From Methylomarinum vadi (GTDB lineage Bacteria > Pseudomonadota > Gammaproteobacteria > Methylococcales > Methylomonadaceae), in assembly GCF_000733935.1 (NCBI RefSeq), contig NZ_JPON01000001.1:1240001-1304000 (forward strand): DNA of 64,000 nucleotides, in the 5' to 3' direction. Below are positions 1 through 8,248 of this stretch, piece by piece. A program made the position numbers and the translations under genes. The notes under the pieces were generated by a model, which did not search any database, was not told the DNA's origin, and worked only from the letters and a program-made list of their open reading frames with translations. Within the stretch, counting starts at the first letter, position 1, and every line of letters starts with the position of its first letter.

Positions 1-99
1 ACAGTAGGCTTTGGCGAGACCAGACCGATTGCGGACAACCACACCGCCGAAGGTCGCGCACAAAACCGCCGCGTGGTTTACAGAAGAACCGATCAATAA
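1..99 (+). CDS. OmpA-family protein, C-terminal end (partial)
   Basis: Only the last 32 codons and the TAA stop are in the window. They read GFGE..PIADN.T.EGRAQNRRV, the typical end of an OmpA/MotB C-terminal peptidoglycan-binding domain, where the Arg-rich NRRV strand closes the fold. Proteins of this family anchor the outer membrane or a membrane complex to the cell wall. The N-terminal part, and therefore the subfamily, is not visible. A hairpin terminator follows the stop. Confidence 0.85.
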   Translation, partial: TVGFGETRPIADNHTAEGRAQNRRVVYRRTDQ

Positions 100-116
100 T
101 TATCCAATGACCGAAC

Positions 117-144
117 AAAGGGAGGCTTCGTCCTCCCTTTTTTT
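117..144. terminator. Bidirectional intrinsic terminator
   Basis: Nine-base arms AAAGGGAGG (117-125) and CCTCCCTTT (132-140) enclose a short CTTCG-type loop and are followed by a T run on the plus strand; the A's before the stem give a T run on the minus strand. It lies between the convergent OmpA-family gene and the thermonuclease gene and can serve both. Confidence 0.85.
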
Positions 145-158
145 CGGCATGACATTTT

Positions 159-977
159 TCATTCTTCAATGAATTTGATATGGCCGGGGTGACGGACTCT
201 GATGGTGTAGCCATTTCGCGACTTGCTTAACCACCCCCTCGCTTCGACGCGTTTGCCTCGGTAAGTGGTTAAATCGGAAAAATATTGTTGATCCTGCTTG
301 GCGATCTTGATGGAAAAATCGTCCGAAAAGATCAAATAATTGTTCTTTCTGGTCCGTTTGATTCGTTTTATAGTTCCGACCACCCTTTTCCAACCTTTTC
401 TATTCGGCAAGGCCTTAAACGGATATCTGGCATAATAAGGATTCGACCAAAGTCCGATTCCGGCCCGTTCCGCTCGCTCCTCGGCTTGCAACAGCGCTTT
501 CGTATACCGCAAATTGGGCGGATAAATATTGACCGTCGCCAAACCGTTCTCCACTAATTCGAGGTTGAGATGCCGCCCGGACCCGGTAAAAACATGAGCC
601 AGCAACCGGTCGTATTTATCCTTTTTTTCAACGTCCGTTTCAAGACGAATTTTTTGTCCGCCTAAACGTTTCGCCAGCCAGCGTTTGGCGTCTTCGCCAC
701 CAGGCTCTTCATGTTTATTCCTGCCTTCCACTTCCGGCGTATTAATTCCTAAAAAACGAATTTTCTGTCCGTTTTCCAACAGGATAGTATCGCCATCGAA
801 AACATATTTGACCCGGTAAAAGGTATAACCGGGATGTATTTCGACGATTTCCGCCTGTTGATTCGGACGGTCGGAATAATGTCGCCCGCCATGTTCATCG
901 ACCCATTGATAGACCTCGGCGACAACGCTGCCCGAAAAACAGAACGCGAATAGTGATAGCCAGAAATGTTTTGTCAT
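159..977 (-). CDS. Secreted thermonuclease-family protein (DUF4124 + SNase domain)
   Basis: This 272-residue protein probably cleaves nucleic acids outside the cytoplasm. Residues 1-20 form a signal peptide. Residues 21-45 (VYQWVDEHGGRHYSDRP) match the DUF4124 module common at the N-terminus of gammaproteobacterial periplasmic proteins. Residues 55-180 are a staphylococcal nuclease-like fold with DGDT at 61-64, RFLGINTPE at 74-82 and DKYDR at 120-124. Arg74, Glu82 and Arg124 align with the SNase catalytic Arg35, Glu43 and Arg87, so the active site looks intact. Residues 187-272 form a basic, beta-rich extension that resembles an OB-fold, which is an inference. The gene stands alone, convergent with the OmpA-family gene. 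Confidence 0.85.
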   Translation of the reverse strand: MTKHFWLSLFAFCFSGSVVAEVYQWVDEHGGRHYSDRPNQQAEIVEIHPGYTFYRVKYVFDGDTILLENGQKIRFLGINTPEVEGRNKHEEPGGEDAKRWLAKRLGGQKIRLETDVEKKDKYDRLLAHVFTGSGRHLNLELVENGLATVNIYPPNLRYTKALLQAEERAERAGIGLWSNPYYARYPFKALPNRKGWKRVVGTIKRIKRTRKNNYLIFSDDFSIKIAKQDQQYFSDLTTYRGKRVEARGWLSKSRNGYTIRVRHPGHIKFIEE

Positions 978-1197
978 CTAATTGAATTTCCCTTATTGAA
1001 CGAATTTTTATTGAACAAAAATGCGATTTCACTCAACTTGATAAACGACTACCCTCATTTATCGTTTGGCTTATCAGCCCGCATGAACAGCTCCGAACGC
1101 GGAGACTCGGAACCACGCCATCCCGGATTCCGCTACACTGAATCCAGGCTACCAATCAAAGAATCGATAAACCATTAATTTTACAGGAATTAGACGA

Positions 1198-1428
1198 ATG
1201 GGTTGTGCCCAAGTTATAGATAGCATTCCGAACATATACCTATTATTAGGGTTAATTCCTTTCAACCTATGGGCTTGGAAGCAAACACGATTTCCAATCA
1301 AACCCTATCATATGTTTTTGCCTTCCCTATTCTTGGCTTACCTTAGTATCGTATTTCCAATAACCTGCCCAACGCCATGCGACTGGCCATGTTATATCCC
1401 CGGGCCACAGATTTTATTTATGGATTGA
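1198..1428 (+). CDS. Hypothetical small membrane protein
   Basis: This is a possible 76-codon gene that I do not recognise. The predicted product has two hydrophobic stretches (about residues 10-24 and 38-55) and a C-terminal part with three Cys (CPTPCDWPC). An AGGA sequence lies about ten bases before the ATG. No neighbour shares its strand closely, and the flanks (978-1197 and 1429-1713) show nothing I can identify. It may be a remnant of a longer gene or a chance reading frame. Confidence 0.25.
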   Translation: MGCAQVIDSIPNIYLLLGLIPFNLWAWKQTRFPIKPYHMFLPSLFLAYLSIVFPITCPTPCDWPCYIPGPQILFMD

Positions 1429-1713
1429 GTTAACAATCTGACGAATTGCTTGCCATTCATTTCCTGTCATTCCGCTCAGGAGCTAACATCCAGTTTTAAA
1501 AAACCATGCCGAATAAGCCCTTGCCCTCATCCGGAAACTCTTCATCGCGGAATGCGGATCGCCGCAGGCGCATGAAACGAGATATTCCGAGAATGTTTGA
1601 TTGCACACCACCTAAAGTCGATTAATATTCCGTGACTAAACAAGGGACTCATAACGAATCAAGACCCTGCTACAATATCGCCTCGAACGCATTTACCAAT
1701 AAAGAGTCACTCT

Positions 1714-2154
1714 ATGATCAGTATTATTCAACGGGTCATCGAATCCGATGTCACGGTTGACGGCAAGGTAATCGGCTCCATCGGTCAAGGTATCATGGCG
1801 CTGGTCGCGGTCGAAAAGACCGACAGCGAGAAGCAGGCGGACCGTCTGCTGGAAAGAATTCTCAATTACCGCATCTTCGCCGACGCTAATGGCAAGATGA
1901 ATCTGAGCCTGCGGGATATCGACGGTGGTTTACTCATCGTACCGCAATTTACCTTGGCTGCCGATACCGAGAAAGGTAACCGCCCCAGTTTCGCATCGGC
2001 CGCCAGTCCGGAACAAGGCCGCGAACTGTTTACTTATTTTCAACAACAAGCAGGCAAGATTTACCCTTCGACCCAATTCGGCCGCTTCGGCGCCGATATG
2101 AAAGTCGCCCTGATTAACGACGGCCCGGTCACCTTTATGCTACGGGTCAGATAG
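1714..2154 (+). CDS. dtd: D-aminoacyl-tRNA deacylase
   Basis: This cytoplasmic proofreading enzyme hydrolyses D-aminoacyl-tRNA, and also mischarged Gly-tRNA(Ala), to free tRNA and amino acid. The 146-residue product has the family's usual length and starts MISIIQRV. It carries the PQFTL motif (SQFTL in most members) near residue 78 and the C-terminal NDGPVTF with the Gly-cisPro pair that reads amino acid chirality. It is transcribed alone, with no partner gene on the same strand nearby. Confidence 0.95.
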   Translation: MISIIQRVIESDVTVDGKVIGSIGQGIMALVAVEKTDSEKQADRLLERILNYRIFADANGKMNLSLRDIDGGLLIVPQFTLAADTEKGNRPSFASAASPEQGRELFTYFQQQAGKIYPSTQFGRFGADMKVALINDGPVTFMLRVR

Positions 2155-2424
2155 CCACAAAATGGACAAAATAAGCAAAGCGCCGCTCAATTTCGGTTTC
2201 CTGCTCTGCCCCTAATTTCGGAACGTTTTTGCCGGGCCCCGCTTAGGCTTTAGCCTTTCCAAACACCCAAGAAAACACAGATATAATCAATATTTCCGGG
2301 AAATGGGAATGCACGGTTGAGCGGACACGGCAGATTTTGAATTTAGCGAATTCTTGGAATATCGCATTTCCCGAAACCGGCCGCGGATAAATCCCTTACG
2401 CAGTTATTCAGCGCCACTTCAAGC

Positions 2425-2817
2425 TCAATCGTACTTAATATATTTAAAGCGCGGATCATCCGGCGTGCCTTCCAGAGCACCTTCCTCCATTCCAGGTTGC
2501 CACATGACGACCTCCTCGATTTTATGCGCCAATTCGAAATCCTTGTTCGTTACCCCCTTGGCGGCATGATTCATCAATTTAACGATCACAAAGGCGTAGG
2601 AAACGGTCAAGTCGGGGTGGTGAAAAGCCGCTTCTGCTAAATGCCCCACGGCATTGACCACCATCAGCGTCGCCTTCCAACCACTGGTTTTATATTTGCG
2701 CCTGATCCAACCGTTTTCATAATACCAATGCGGCAACTCCTCTTCCAATCGCTGTTTAATTTCATCCTCGCCATAAGTTTCTTCATGTTTGCGTTCTCTC
2801 CAGCCCATCACGTTCAC
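2425..2817 (-). CDS. Pterin-4a-carbinolamine dehydratase family protein
   Basis: This 130-residue protein belongs to the PCD/DCoH fold. The signature LAEAAFHHPDLTVSY, followed by VKLMNHAAKGVTNKDFELAHKIE, contains the paired His and the Asp/Thr region that form the active site. In other bacteria the enzyme dehydrates 4a-hydroxytetrahydropterin formed by aromatic amino acid hydroxylases, and some members act in molybdopterin metabolism. No hydroxylase gene lies nearby, so the substrate here is open. The N-terminal 40 residues and the C-terminal tail are longer than in the compact 100-residue family members. Confidence 0.85.
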   Translation of the reverse strand: MNVMGWRERKHEETYGEDEIKQRLEEELPHWYYENGWIRRKYKTSGWKATLMVVNAVGHLAEAAFHHPDLTVSYAFVIVKLMNHAAKGVTNKDFELAHKIEEVVMWQPGMEEGALEGTPDDPRFKYIKYD

Positions 2818-2902
2818 CTCTAAAATCTAATCTTCACTAAGCCTGTGTTTGTCAACACCAATCAACAAACAGTTTGAACAAATACCGACAGCTAAAGTCA
2901 GA

Positions 2903-2930
2903 TATTTACCATTCGACTGAATGGTAAATA
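2903..2930. promoter_or_regulatory. Perfect 12+4+12 palindrome upstream of smbP
   Basis: The arms TATTTACCATTC (2903-2914) and GAATGGTAAATA (2919-2930) are exact reverse complements around GACT. The site ends 25 bases before the smbP start codon, with the GAGGGGAG ribosome site (2941-2948) in between. Its symmetry and place suggest an operator for a dimeric, possibly metal-responsive repressor or MerR-type activator; it could also be a hairpin in the leader RNA. Confidence 0.6.
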
Positions 2931-2955
2931 ATAATTCAATGAGGGGAGTTCTAAA

Positions 2956-3303
2956 ATGAAAAATAATTCAACCTTATTCACCGCTTTATTGGCCACTACA
3001 TTCGTGTTTGGCGTCAGCAATGTTCTTGCCGGCGAACATCACGGCGCCTATGCGCTAGAACATGCGGCCGTCGCCGCCAGCCATGCGGAAAAAGGGCATC
3101 TGGACCTGATCCTGGAACACAGTAAAGAAGCCCTCCATCATGCCAAAGCGGCGTCGCAGGAACACCATGACAGACACATGCATATGGAAAAAGCAGTTAC
3201 CAAACTGAATGAAGCTATCGACCATGCCAATAAAAAACACAGCGACCTGGCATCGAAGGCCGCCCATAAGGCCGTGGAGCACATTCATAAGTCCTTCGAT
3301 TAA
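2956..3303 (+). CDS. smbP: SmbP-like small metal-binding protein
   Basis: This 115-residue protein has a cleaved signal peptide (residues 1-25, ending VLAG). Its mature part is a His-rich helical repeat: HHGAY, HAAVAASHAEKGH, EHSKEALHHAKAASQEHHDRHMHMEKA and HANKKHSD. This matches SmbP, the periplasmic copper- and other metal-binding protein first described in Nitrosomonas europaea, which folds as a four-helix bundle with His on one face. A strong Shine-Dalgarno sequence precedes the ATG. The perfect palindrome just upstream suggests regulated expression, probably by metal. It is transcribed alone. Confidence 0.85.
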   Translation: MKNNSTLFTALLATTFVFGVSNVLAGEHHGAYALEHAAVAASHAEKGHLDLILEHSKEALHHAKAASQEHHDRHMHMEKAVTKLNEAIDHANKKHSDLASKAAHKAVEHIHKSFD

Positions 3304-3736
3304 CGGTCGATTATGGCAGAAAAGGATTTCTGTCATTTCTACTTCATCCTTTCTTGTTTCTGAATCCGCCAATTCGACAATTGTCGAAAGCAAAATCGCA
3401 AAGAGAAGAATCAACCCCTTCCTCGCTGCTACCGACCCAGCAACTAAACGAACAGCAAAACCGGCTTGATGATGCTAGTATCAAGCAGAATATAAAAGCT
3501 AATATCCCGTCCCGTAGCGGGAAAAACATGCCAAACTGCAAAAACCAAGGAATTAGGCTTTCCCTGCGAAAAACCCATTGTCTCGAAACCAGCTTACGAA
3601 ATAATTCAACCGTTTGAATAATCAGTAATATCTTGCCATTAAACCAATAAAAACCCGGATAAAATAAGCTGCAGGCAACGCAAAATGACATGGGGCGCGG
3701 TATAATAAGGAACTTTTTAACTACGAGGATCAAAAA
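3304..3736. other. Intergenic region, smbP to rpe
   Basis: These 433 bases hold no gene I can support. A small hairpin (CAGAAA / TTTCTG, 3317-3332) just after smbP may be its terminator, though no long T run follows. The stretch before rpe is AT-rich at 3690-3715 (GGTATAATAAGG), which contains a good -10 element (TATAAT) for rpe. Short open frames on both strands here have low-complexity or biased translations. Confidence 0.5.
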
Positions 3737-4408
3737 ATGACCGAGAACTGGATTGCCCCTTCTATTCTGTCAGCTGACTTCGCCCGCTTAGGCGAGGAAG
3801 TTGATAACGTTTTGGCTGCCGGCGCGGACATCGTACATTTCGATGTAATGGACAATCATTTCGTTCCAAACCTGACTATTGGTCCACTGGTTTGCGACGC
3901 GCTGAGAAAGCACGGCGTCACTGCGCCTATCGATGTGCATTTGATGATCGAACCCGTCGACAGAATCATTCCCGATTTCGCCAAGGCCGGTGCGAGCATC
4001 ATCACGTTCCACCCGGAAGCCTCCGTCCACATCGACAGAACCCTGCAATTGATCAAGGACAACGGCTGTAAAGCCGGCCTGGTATTCAACCCAGGCACGC
4101 CATTGCATCACTTGGATTACGTCATGGACAAACTGGACATGATTCTGCTGATGTCCGTGAACCCCGGTTTCGGCGGCCAGTCTTTCATTCCTTCCGCGTT
4201 GGACAAACTGCGCGAAGTCAGAAAAAGAATCGACGATAGCGGTTACGACATTCGCCTGGAAATCGACGGCGGCGTTAAAGTGGACAACATCCGCGAAATC
4301 AAAGCCGCGGGCGCCGATACCTTTGTCGCCGGGTCCGCAATTTTCGGCAAACCCGATTACAAACAAATTATCGACGACATGCGTGCCGAAATCGCCAAAG
4401 CCGGCTAA
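3737..4408 (+). CDS. rpe: Ribulose-phosphate 3-epimerase
   Basis: This cytoplasmic enzyme interconverts D-ribulose 5-phosphate and D-xylulose 5-phosphate in the pentose phosphate pathway. In a ribulose monophosphate organism it also serves regeneration of the formaldehyde acceptor. The 223-residue TIM barrel has the expected motifs: [15 protein letters not shown] at the N-terminus, [17 protein letters not shown] (metal-binding His and Asp), [22 protein letters not shown], and EIDGGVK near the C-terminus. The length is standard. ACGAGGATC gives a ribosome site before the ATG. Confidence 0.97.
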   Translation: MTENWIAPSILSADFARLGEEVDNVLAAGADIVHFDVMDNHFVPNLTIGPLVCDALRKHGVTAPIDVHLMIEPVDRIIPDFAKAGASIITFHPEASVHIDRTLQLIKDNGCKAGLVFNPGTPLHHLDYVMDKLDMILLMSVNPGFGGQSFIPSALDKLREVRKRIDDSGYDIRLEIDGGVKVDNIREIKAAGADTFVAGSAIFGKPDYKQIIDDMRAEIAKAG

Positions 4409-4423
4409 TTCATCAAAGTACCC

Positions 4424-4450
4424 GAGGGCTTTCCGCCCCTCTTTCGTCTT
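4424..4450. terminator. Probable terminator between convergent genes
   Basis: GAGGGC (4424-4429) pairs with GCCCCTC (4435-4441) with one bulged C, followed by TTTCGTCTT. It lies in the 50-base gap between rpe and the convergent phosphatase gene. Confidence 0.45.
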
Positions 4451-4458
4451 AAAAAGCC

Positions 4459-5223
4459 TCACATCAGCGGCAATAACTGCTCCAGCAACAAACCGTTGGT
4501 CGCCAGAATTTGCTTCGGAAATATACCTTTTCTACCGTCAAAATCAGTGACCGTGCCGCCAGCTTCCTCGACGATCACGGCCCCCGCTGCAACATCGTAC
4601 AAATTCAATTCCTGCTCCCAATAAGCGTCGACCTGCCCATCGGCAACCAGGCATAAGTCCATCGCGGCCGACCCGAAACGACGCTGGCCGGTGGTGACTT
4701 CGGCAATGCGGTTAAATCGCGCCAGATTGTTTTCCTCCAAATAAGACCGTAAACAGGCAAAGCCGGTGGCAATCATGGAATCTGCCAAGTTCCTTTCATT
4801 CGACACCTTGACTGGACGACCATTCTTGAAAGCCCCCTTGCCCTTTTCCGCATGATAATAATCGTCCAGAGCCGGCGCATAAACCGCACCGAAGACTAAT
4901 TCCCGGTCGATTTCCAAAGCCACGCTGATCGACCAAAAATATTGTCCTTTGGCAAAAGAATGCGTGCCATCGATCGGGTCCACAATCCAACGACTGGACT
5001 GATTATCCGACTGGCCGCTCTCTTCCCCCCAAAAACCGTATTTGGGGTATTCCTTACCCAGAACTTTCTTTAGATACGCTTCGACGGCGACATCGGCCTC
5101 GGTAACCAAATCCCTGGAACTCTTTTTATTGACCTCCAGGTTGGCCAGATTATTAAAATGACTCATGGCGATCGATCCGGCCTCGCGGATCAGCCGCTCA
5201 ACGACAACAGTGGAAATAGACAT
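4459..5223 (-). CDS. Inositol monophosphatase family protein (HisN-like)
   Basis: This is a Mg-dependent sugar phosphatase of the IMPase superfamily. The chosen start (MSISTVVVERL, ATG at 5223) gives 254 residues, the family's normal length; an earlier in-frame start would add 31 unrelated residues. The metal-binding motifs are all present: DLVTEAD, GEESG, DPIDGTHSFAKG, and the C-terminal NLYDVAAGAVIVEEAGG. The family covers inositol-1-phosphatase, histidinol-phosphatase (HisN) and PAP phosphatase, and the exact substrate cannot be read from sequence. The gene is alone on its strand, just downstream of 5354-6073. Confidence 0.85.
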   Translation of the reverse strand: MSISTVVVERLIREAGSIAMSHFNNLANLEVNKKSSRDLVTEADVAVEAYLKKVLGKEYPKYGFWGEESGQSDNQSSRWIVDPIDGTHSFAKGQYFWSISVALEIDRELVFGAVYAPALDDYYHAEKGKGAFKNGRPVKVSNERNLADSMIATGFACLRSYLEENNLARFNRIAEVTTGQRRFGSAAMDLCLVADGQVDAYWEQELNLYDVAAGAVIVEEAGGTVTDFDGRKGIFPKQILATNGLLLEQLLPLM

Positions 5224-5353
5224 TAATTTATCCCAAAATTTTGCTGTATTCGGTAAATCCAACGAATGGCTACCGATAGTTGACTCAAATTTGCAAACTC
5301 TACCGAGAGTTATCATTTATTACAAGCCAAACCCTCGAGTGCGCAAAATGACT

Positions 5354-6073
5354 TCAGCTTTCCTCTGTGTAACTTTCGAATAAGTAAGCGATTTCCTCCA
5401 AACCGTCTTCGATCGACCAGGTCACGGCCCGAGTCAACAATTCCAGCAAAATCACGGCATTGACCGCCGAATCTTCCTTGCTGGCCGCTTTCAACCGCTG
5501 CGCCATCGCCCGGTTAACCGTCTGCAAATCATGATAGATTGTTTTTAAGCCGTTAATGTCATAAGCATGACTCAGTCCTCGCTTACTACGGAAATATTGG
5601 GCTAATAAATACATCGAGGTAGTCCGATAAATCGCCTCCTCTTCGCTCGATAACGGCACATGAAATCTCGCCATGGGTTTTAAGTAGCCGGTAAAGGGAC
5701 AAGGACTGGTCGCCATGATCAAACCCAGCACCGAACTGACTGCCCGTTGCGCGGAGGTATGGGCCGATATTACCCGGTCGAAGGTTGTAATTCGTACATC
5801 CATTTCGGCATAGGACTCGATCAACGAACAAATATCGATCAACGGAATTAGATTTCTGGCGACCGGGCAATGGGGAGATTCTTCGCTGTTTAACGGACAA
5901 TTGGGGCATTGCTGATATTCCAGATCCGCCCAGAATGGTAAATCCGCATTCTCGGGCGGCAGCAGCGTATTGGTTTGTTTATCGATCCGCAAATCGATTT
6001 TGACCGGCGCCTTATCGGACAGCTTGAATTGATAACTGTAATTTAAAATTAGATCATCAAATTTCGCATTCAT
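5354..6073 (-). CDS. Conserved protein with CPNC...C motif, possibly DUF6901
   Basis: The ATG at 6073 (MNAKFDDLILNYS) has AGGGA eight bases upstream and gives 239 residues; an upstream TTG would add 20. No enzyme fold is recognisable. After a beta-rich N-terminal part of about 60 residues comes a Cys cluster (CPNCPL, then HCPVARNL about 12 residues later), then a mostly helical C-terminal half with SPCPFTGYLKPMARFHVPLSSEEE. From memory this resembles the uncharacterised DUF6901 family, which I cannot verify. The Cys motif could bind metal. It is divergent from the response regulator at 6280, suggesting a functional link. Confidence 0.6.
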   Translation of the reverse strand: MNAKFDDLILNYSYQFKLSDKAPVKIDLRIDKQTNTLLPPENADLPFWADLEYQQCPNCPLNSEESPHCPVARNLIPLIDICSLIESYAEMDVRITTFDRVISAHTSAQRAVSSVLGLIMATSPCPFTGYLKPMARFHVPLSSEEEAIYRTTSMYLLAQYFRSKRGLSHAYDINGLKTIYHDLQTVNRAMAQRLKAASKEDSAVNAVILLELLTRAVTWSIEDGLEEIAYLFESYTEES

Positions 6074-6279
6074 CAGCACTGTCCCTACTAAATAATATTG
6101 AACTTGCTCACCTTCTCCAGTCTTGGCCGACAAGTACGAAAAAGTGATGTTGTCTTTTGCAGCATGAATCCAATATAGTCCAGAGTAACGTGCTTGAAAA
6201 GCCGTCTCCTTTTCTGGATATAGGCTATGCTATAAAGATCACCCAGTTCTCGATTCCAACTACCTATTTCCGCACACAC

Positions 6280-6831
6280 ATGTCCAACCAAGCAACCGCC
6301 AGAATTCTGTTGGTCGATGACGAACCGAATGTGTTGAAAGCCCTATCACGGATATTAAAGCTGTATGACATCACCCTGCTGACCAGTGGCGAAGAAGCTT
6401 TATTGCTAGCCCAGGAAGAGGCTTTCGACCTTGTCATATCGGACTTCCGCATGCCCGGTATGGATGGGGTTCGTTTTCTCAATCGATTCATGCAACTACA
6501 ACCGGAGGCTATCCGCATTATTTTGACCGGCCATGCCGATCTCGATAATGCCCAGGCCGCCATCAACGAAGCGGAGGTATACCGCTTCATCAACAAACCC
6601 TGGAACAATACCGACCTTCGAAATGCCGTACAACGCGGCCTGGAACACAAAAAAATATTGGCGGAAAATCGCCGACTCGCCGATCAAGTTAGAAAACAGA
6701 AAAAATTATTGGCGGAAAAAGATGCCATTTTGAATGCCTTGGAAGCCGAGGAGCCCGGCATCACCAAGGTAAACTGGTCCGATAACGGCGCGATCCTGCT
6801 GGATGACGAGGATTTAAAGGATTTCGAGTAA
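6280..6831 (+). CDS. Receiver-domain response regulator with coiled-coil tail
   Basis: This 183-residue protein consists of a CheY-like receiver domain (residues 7-125) and a C-terminal helical tail with no DNA-binding or enzymatic output. The acidic pocket is Asp13/Asp14, the phosphoacceptor is Asp55 (VISDFRMPGMDG), and the switch residues are Thr83 (LTGHAD) and Lys106 (FINKPW). The FINKPW form is typical of receivers paired with hybrid kinases or HD/GGDEF regulators. The start is MSNQATARILLVDDE, since upstream in-frame codons encode nothing conserved. No cognate kinase lies nearby. It is divergent from the Cys-motif protein at 5354-6073. Confidence 0.85.
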   Translation: MSNQATARILLVDDEPNVLKALSRILKLYDITLLTSGEEALLLAQEEAFDLVISDFRMPGMDGVRFLNRFMQLQPEAIRIILTGHADLDNAQAAINEAEVYRFINKPWNNTDLRNAVQRGLEHKKILAENRRLADQVRKQKKLLAEKDAILNALEAEEPGITKVNWSDNGAILLDDEDLKDFE

Positions 6832-6872
6832 AATCTCCTTCCTCCTCGCGCCCAATTTGGATTGTAGCCGCC

Positions 6873-7226
6873 CTATTTACGGTAATCATCCGGATTGATC
6901 CGGTATTTGCTTAATTTGTTATAGACCGCGCGGGGCGTAATTTCCATGCATCCGGCGATCTTCTTGATATCGCCCTGGAACTGCTGCAAAGACGTCTGTA
7001 AAAAATTTCGTTCGACCTCGGCAATGGCCTGTTCCTTTTGCTGCTTCCAACTGATCGGCACCTGATTGCCATTGCCTACTTCCACATCAAGTTCGGTAAT
7101 CTCGCGCCCTTTACAAAACAACACCCCCCGCTCCAACGTGTTTTCCAGCTCCCTGACATTTCCCGGCCAAGTATAAGCCCGTATCTTCTGCATCACTTCT
7201 CGGCTAACCGTCTCCACTTGCTTGTT
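6873..7226 (-). pseudogene. Sigma-54 activator, C-terminal piece (split by IS)
   Basis: This is the 3' part of an enhancer-binding protein gene cut by the IS91-like element. From Lys (codon after the AAC at 7224-7226) it encodes 116 residues: KQVETVSREVMQKI, the conserved WPGNVRELENTLERG of the AAA+ lid, and a C-terminal Fis-type helix-turn-helix (IKKIAGCMEITPRAVYNKLSKY). The 5' part is at 9651-10862. Deleting the element joins AAC to AAG in frame and gives an uninterrupted 520-codon gene. A reading frame entering from the IS could still express this fragment, but it would lack the ATPase. Confidence 0.9.
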
Positions 7227-7340
7227 GGACGAAGCCGCTAACGCGGAGAAAAGCGGCAGTAGCCGGTAATTTATAAAATGTAATCTCACGCCCTCTTTTA
7301 AGAGGGATTATTCCATGACGAATCATGAGGTTACGCGACA

Positions 7341-8248
7341 ATGACAACATCATTCGAATCCCATTTCAAGCAAAACTATCAAAGCCATCTGAAACACCTC
7401 AAACTTAAAGGGTTGCAGCCCAAGACGATCGAGGCCTATGCCCGTGCGATTCGACGTATCGGCCAGTATTTCAACGAAGACATCAATGCGTTGACCGAAC
7501 AGCAACTGACCGATTATTTCACCGATTTGCTGGAGTCGCATTCTTGGAGTGCGGTCAAGTTGGACCTGTACGGTCTCAAGTTTTATTACACCCATGTACT
7601 GCGCAAGCCTTGGGTCGCGCCGCAGTTGGTCAAGCCGCCGAAGGCGCAACGTTTGCCGGATATCGTCACTGTCGACGAGGCGCGGTGTATCTTCCAGTCC
7701 ACGCGTATTCTCAGTTACCGGGTGTTCTTTTTCACGCTCTACAGTCTAGGTTTGCGCCTCGGCGAGGGATTGCGTCTTGAGGTTGGGGATATCGATGCCG
7801 GTCGCCAACGCGTGCATATCCGAGATGCCAAGGGCAATAAGGATAGACTGGTGCCGTTGCCGGCTGCCACCCTGGATTTGCTACGCCGCTTCTGGCAAGT
7901 TCACCGGCATCCGGTCATGTTGTTTCCCAATCGCCATGGCGGTTTGAAGGGCGCGCAGCGCGCGCAGAGCCCTTTGGATCGCGGTGGCGTGCAAAAGGCT
8001 CTGCGCCAAGTCGCGCAAGACTGCGGTTTAAAAAAAAGATTACCCCGCACTGTCTGCGGCATAGCTATGCCACACATTTGATTGAAGCGGGCGTCGATCT
8101 ACTGGAAGTGCAGAAAATCCTCGGTCACCACAGTATCCTCACCACTGCCCGCTATACTCACCTGACCGACGGCACGAATCAAAATACCGGCCAGTTGATT
8201 AATGCCTTAATGAATGGCTTCGACATCGACTGGGGGGCGGTCAAATGA
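7341..8248 (+). CDS. Tyrosine recombinase of IS91-like element (frameshift at A8)
   Basis: The first 232 codons or so encode the SAM-like core-binding domain ([22 protein letters not shown]) and the first half of the catalytic domain, with the Arg in [16 protein letters not shown]. At the A8 run (8030-8037) the frame ends shortly afterwards at a stop after codon 246. Shifting by -1 restores [35 protein letters not shown], which supplies the missing HxxR box, His and the nucleophilic Tyr, and reaches the TGA at 8246-8248. This is either a disabling one-base loss, or programmed -1 frameshifting or polymerase slippage on A_AAA_AAA. The stop overlaps the transposase start. Confidence 0.8.
8030..8037 (+). 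other. Poly-A slippery site in recombinase gene
   Basis: Eight A's, preceded by TTT, contain the heptamer A_AAA_AAA in the zero frame. A -1 shift here joins the two halves of the recombinase exactly where homology requires it. Whether the shift is used cannot be decided from sequence. Confidence 0.6.

Noticed and set aside
3344-3733. Open frames of 87 codons (+) and 129 codons (-) in the gap before rpe
   Set aside because: Translations are biased, lack family features, and neither has a sensible ribosome site; the end overlaps the rpe promoter.
4459-5316. Longer start for the inositol phosphatase family gene
   Set aside because: The extra 31 residues are not family-like and the ATG at 5223 gives the normal N-terminus.
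6873-7289. 138-codon frame as a stand-alone small DNA-binding regulator
   Set aside because: Its first 21 residues come from IS sequence and the rest is the lid and Fis domain of the split activator.
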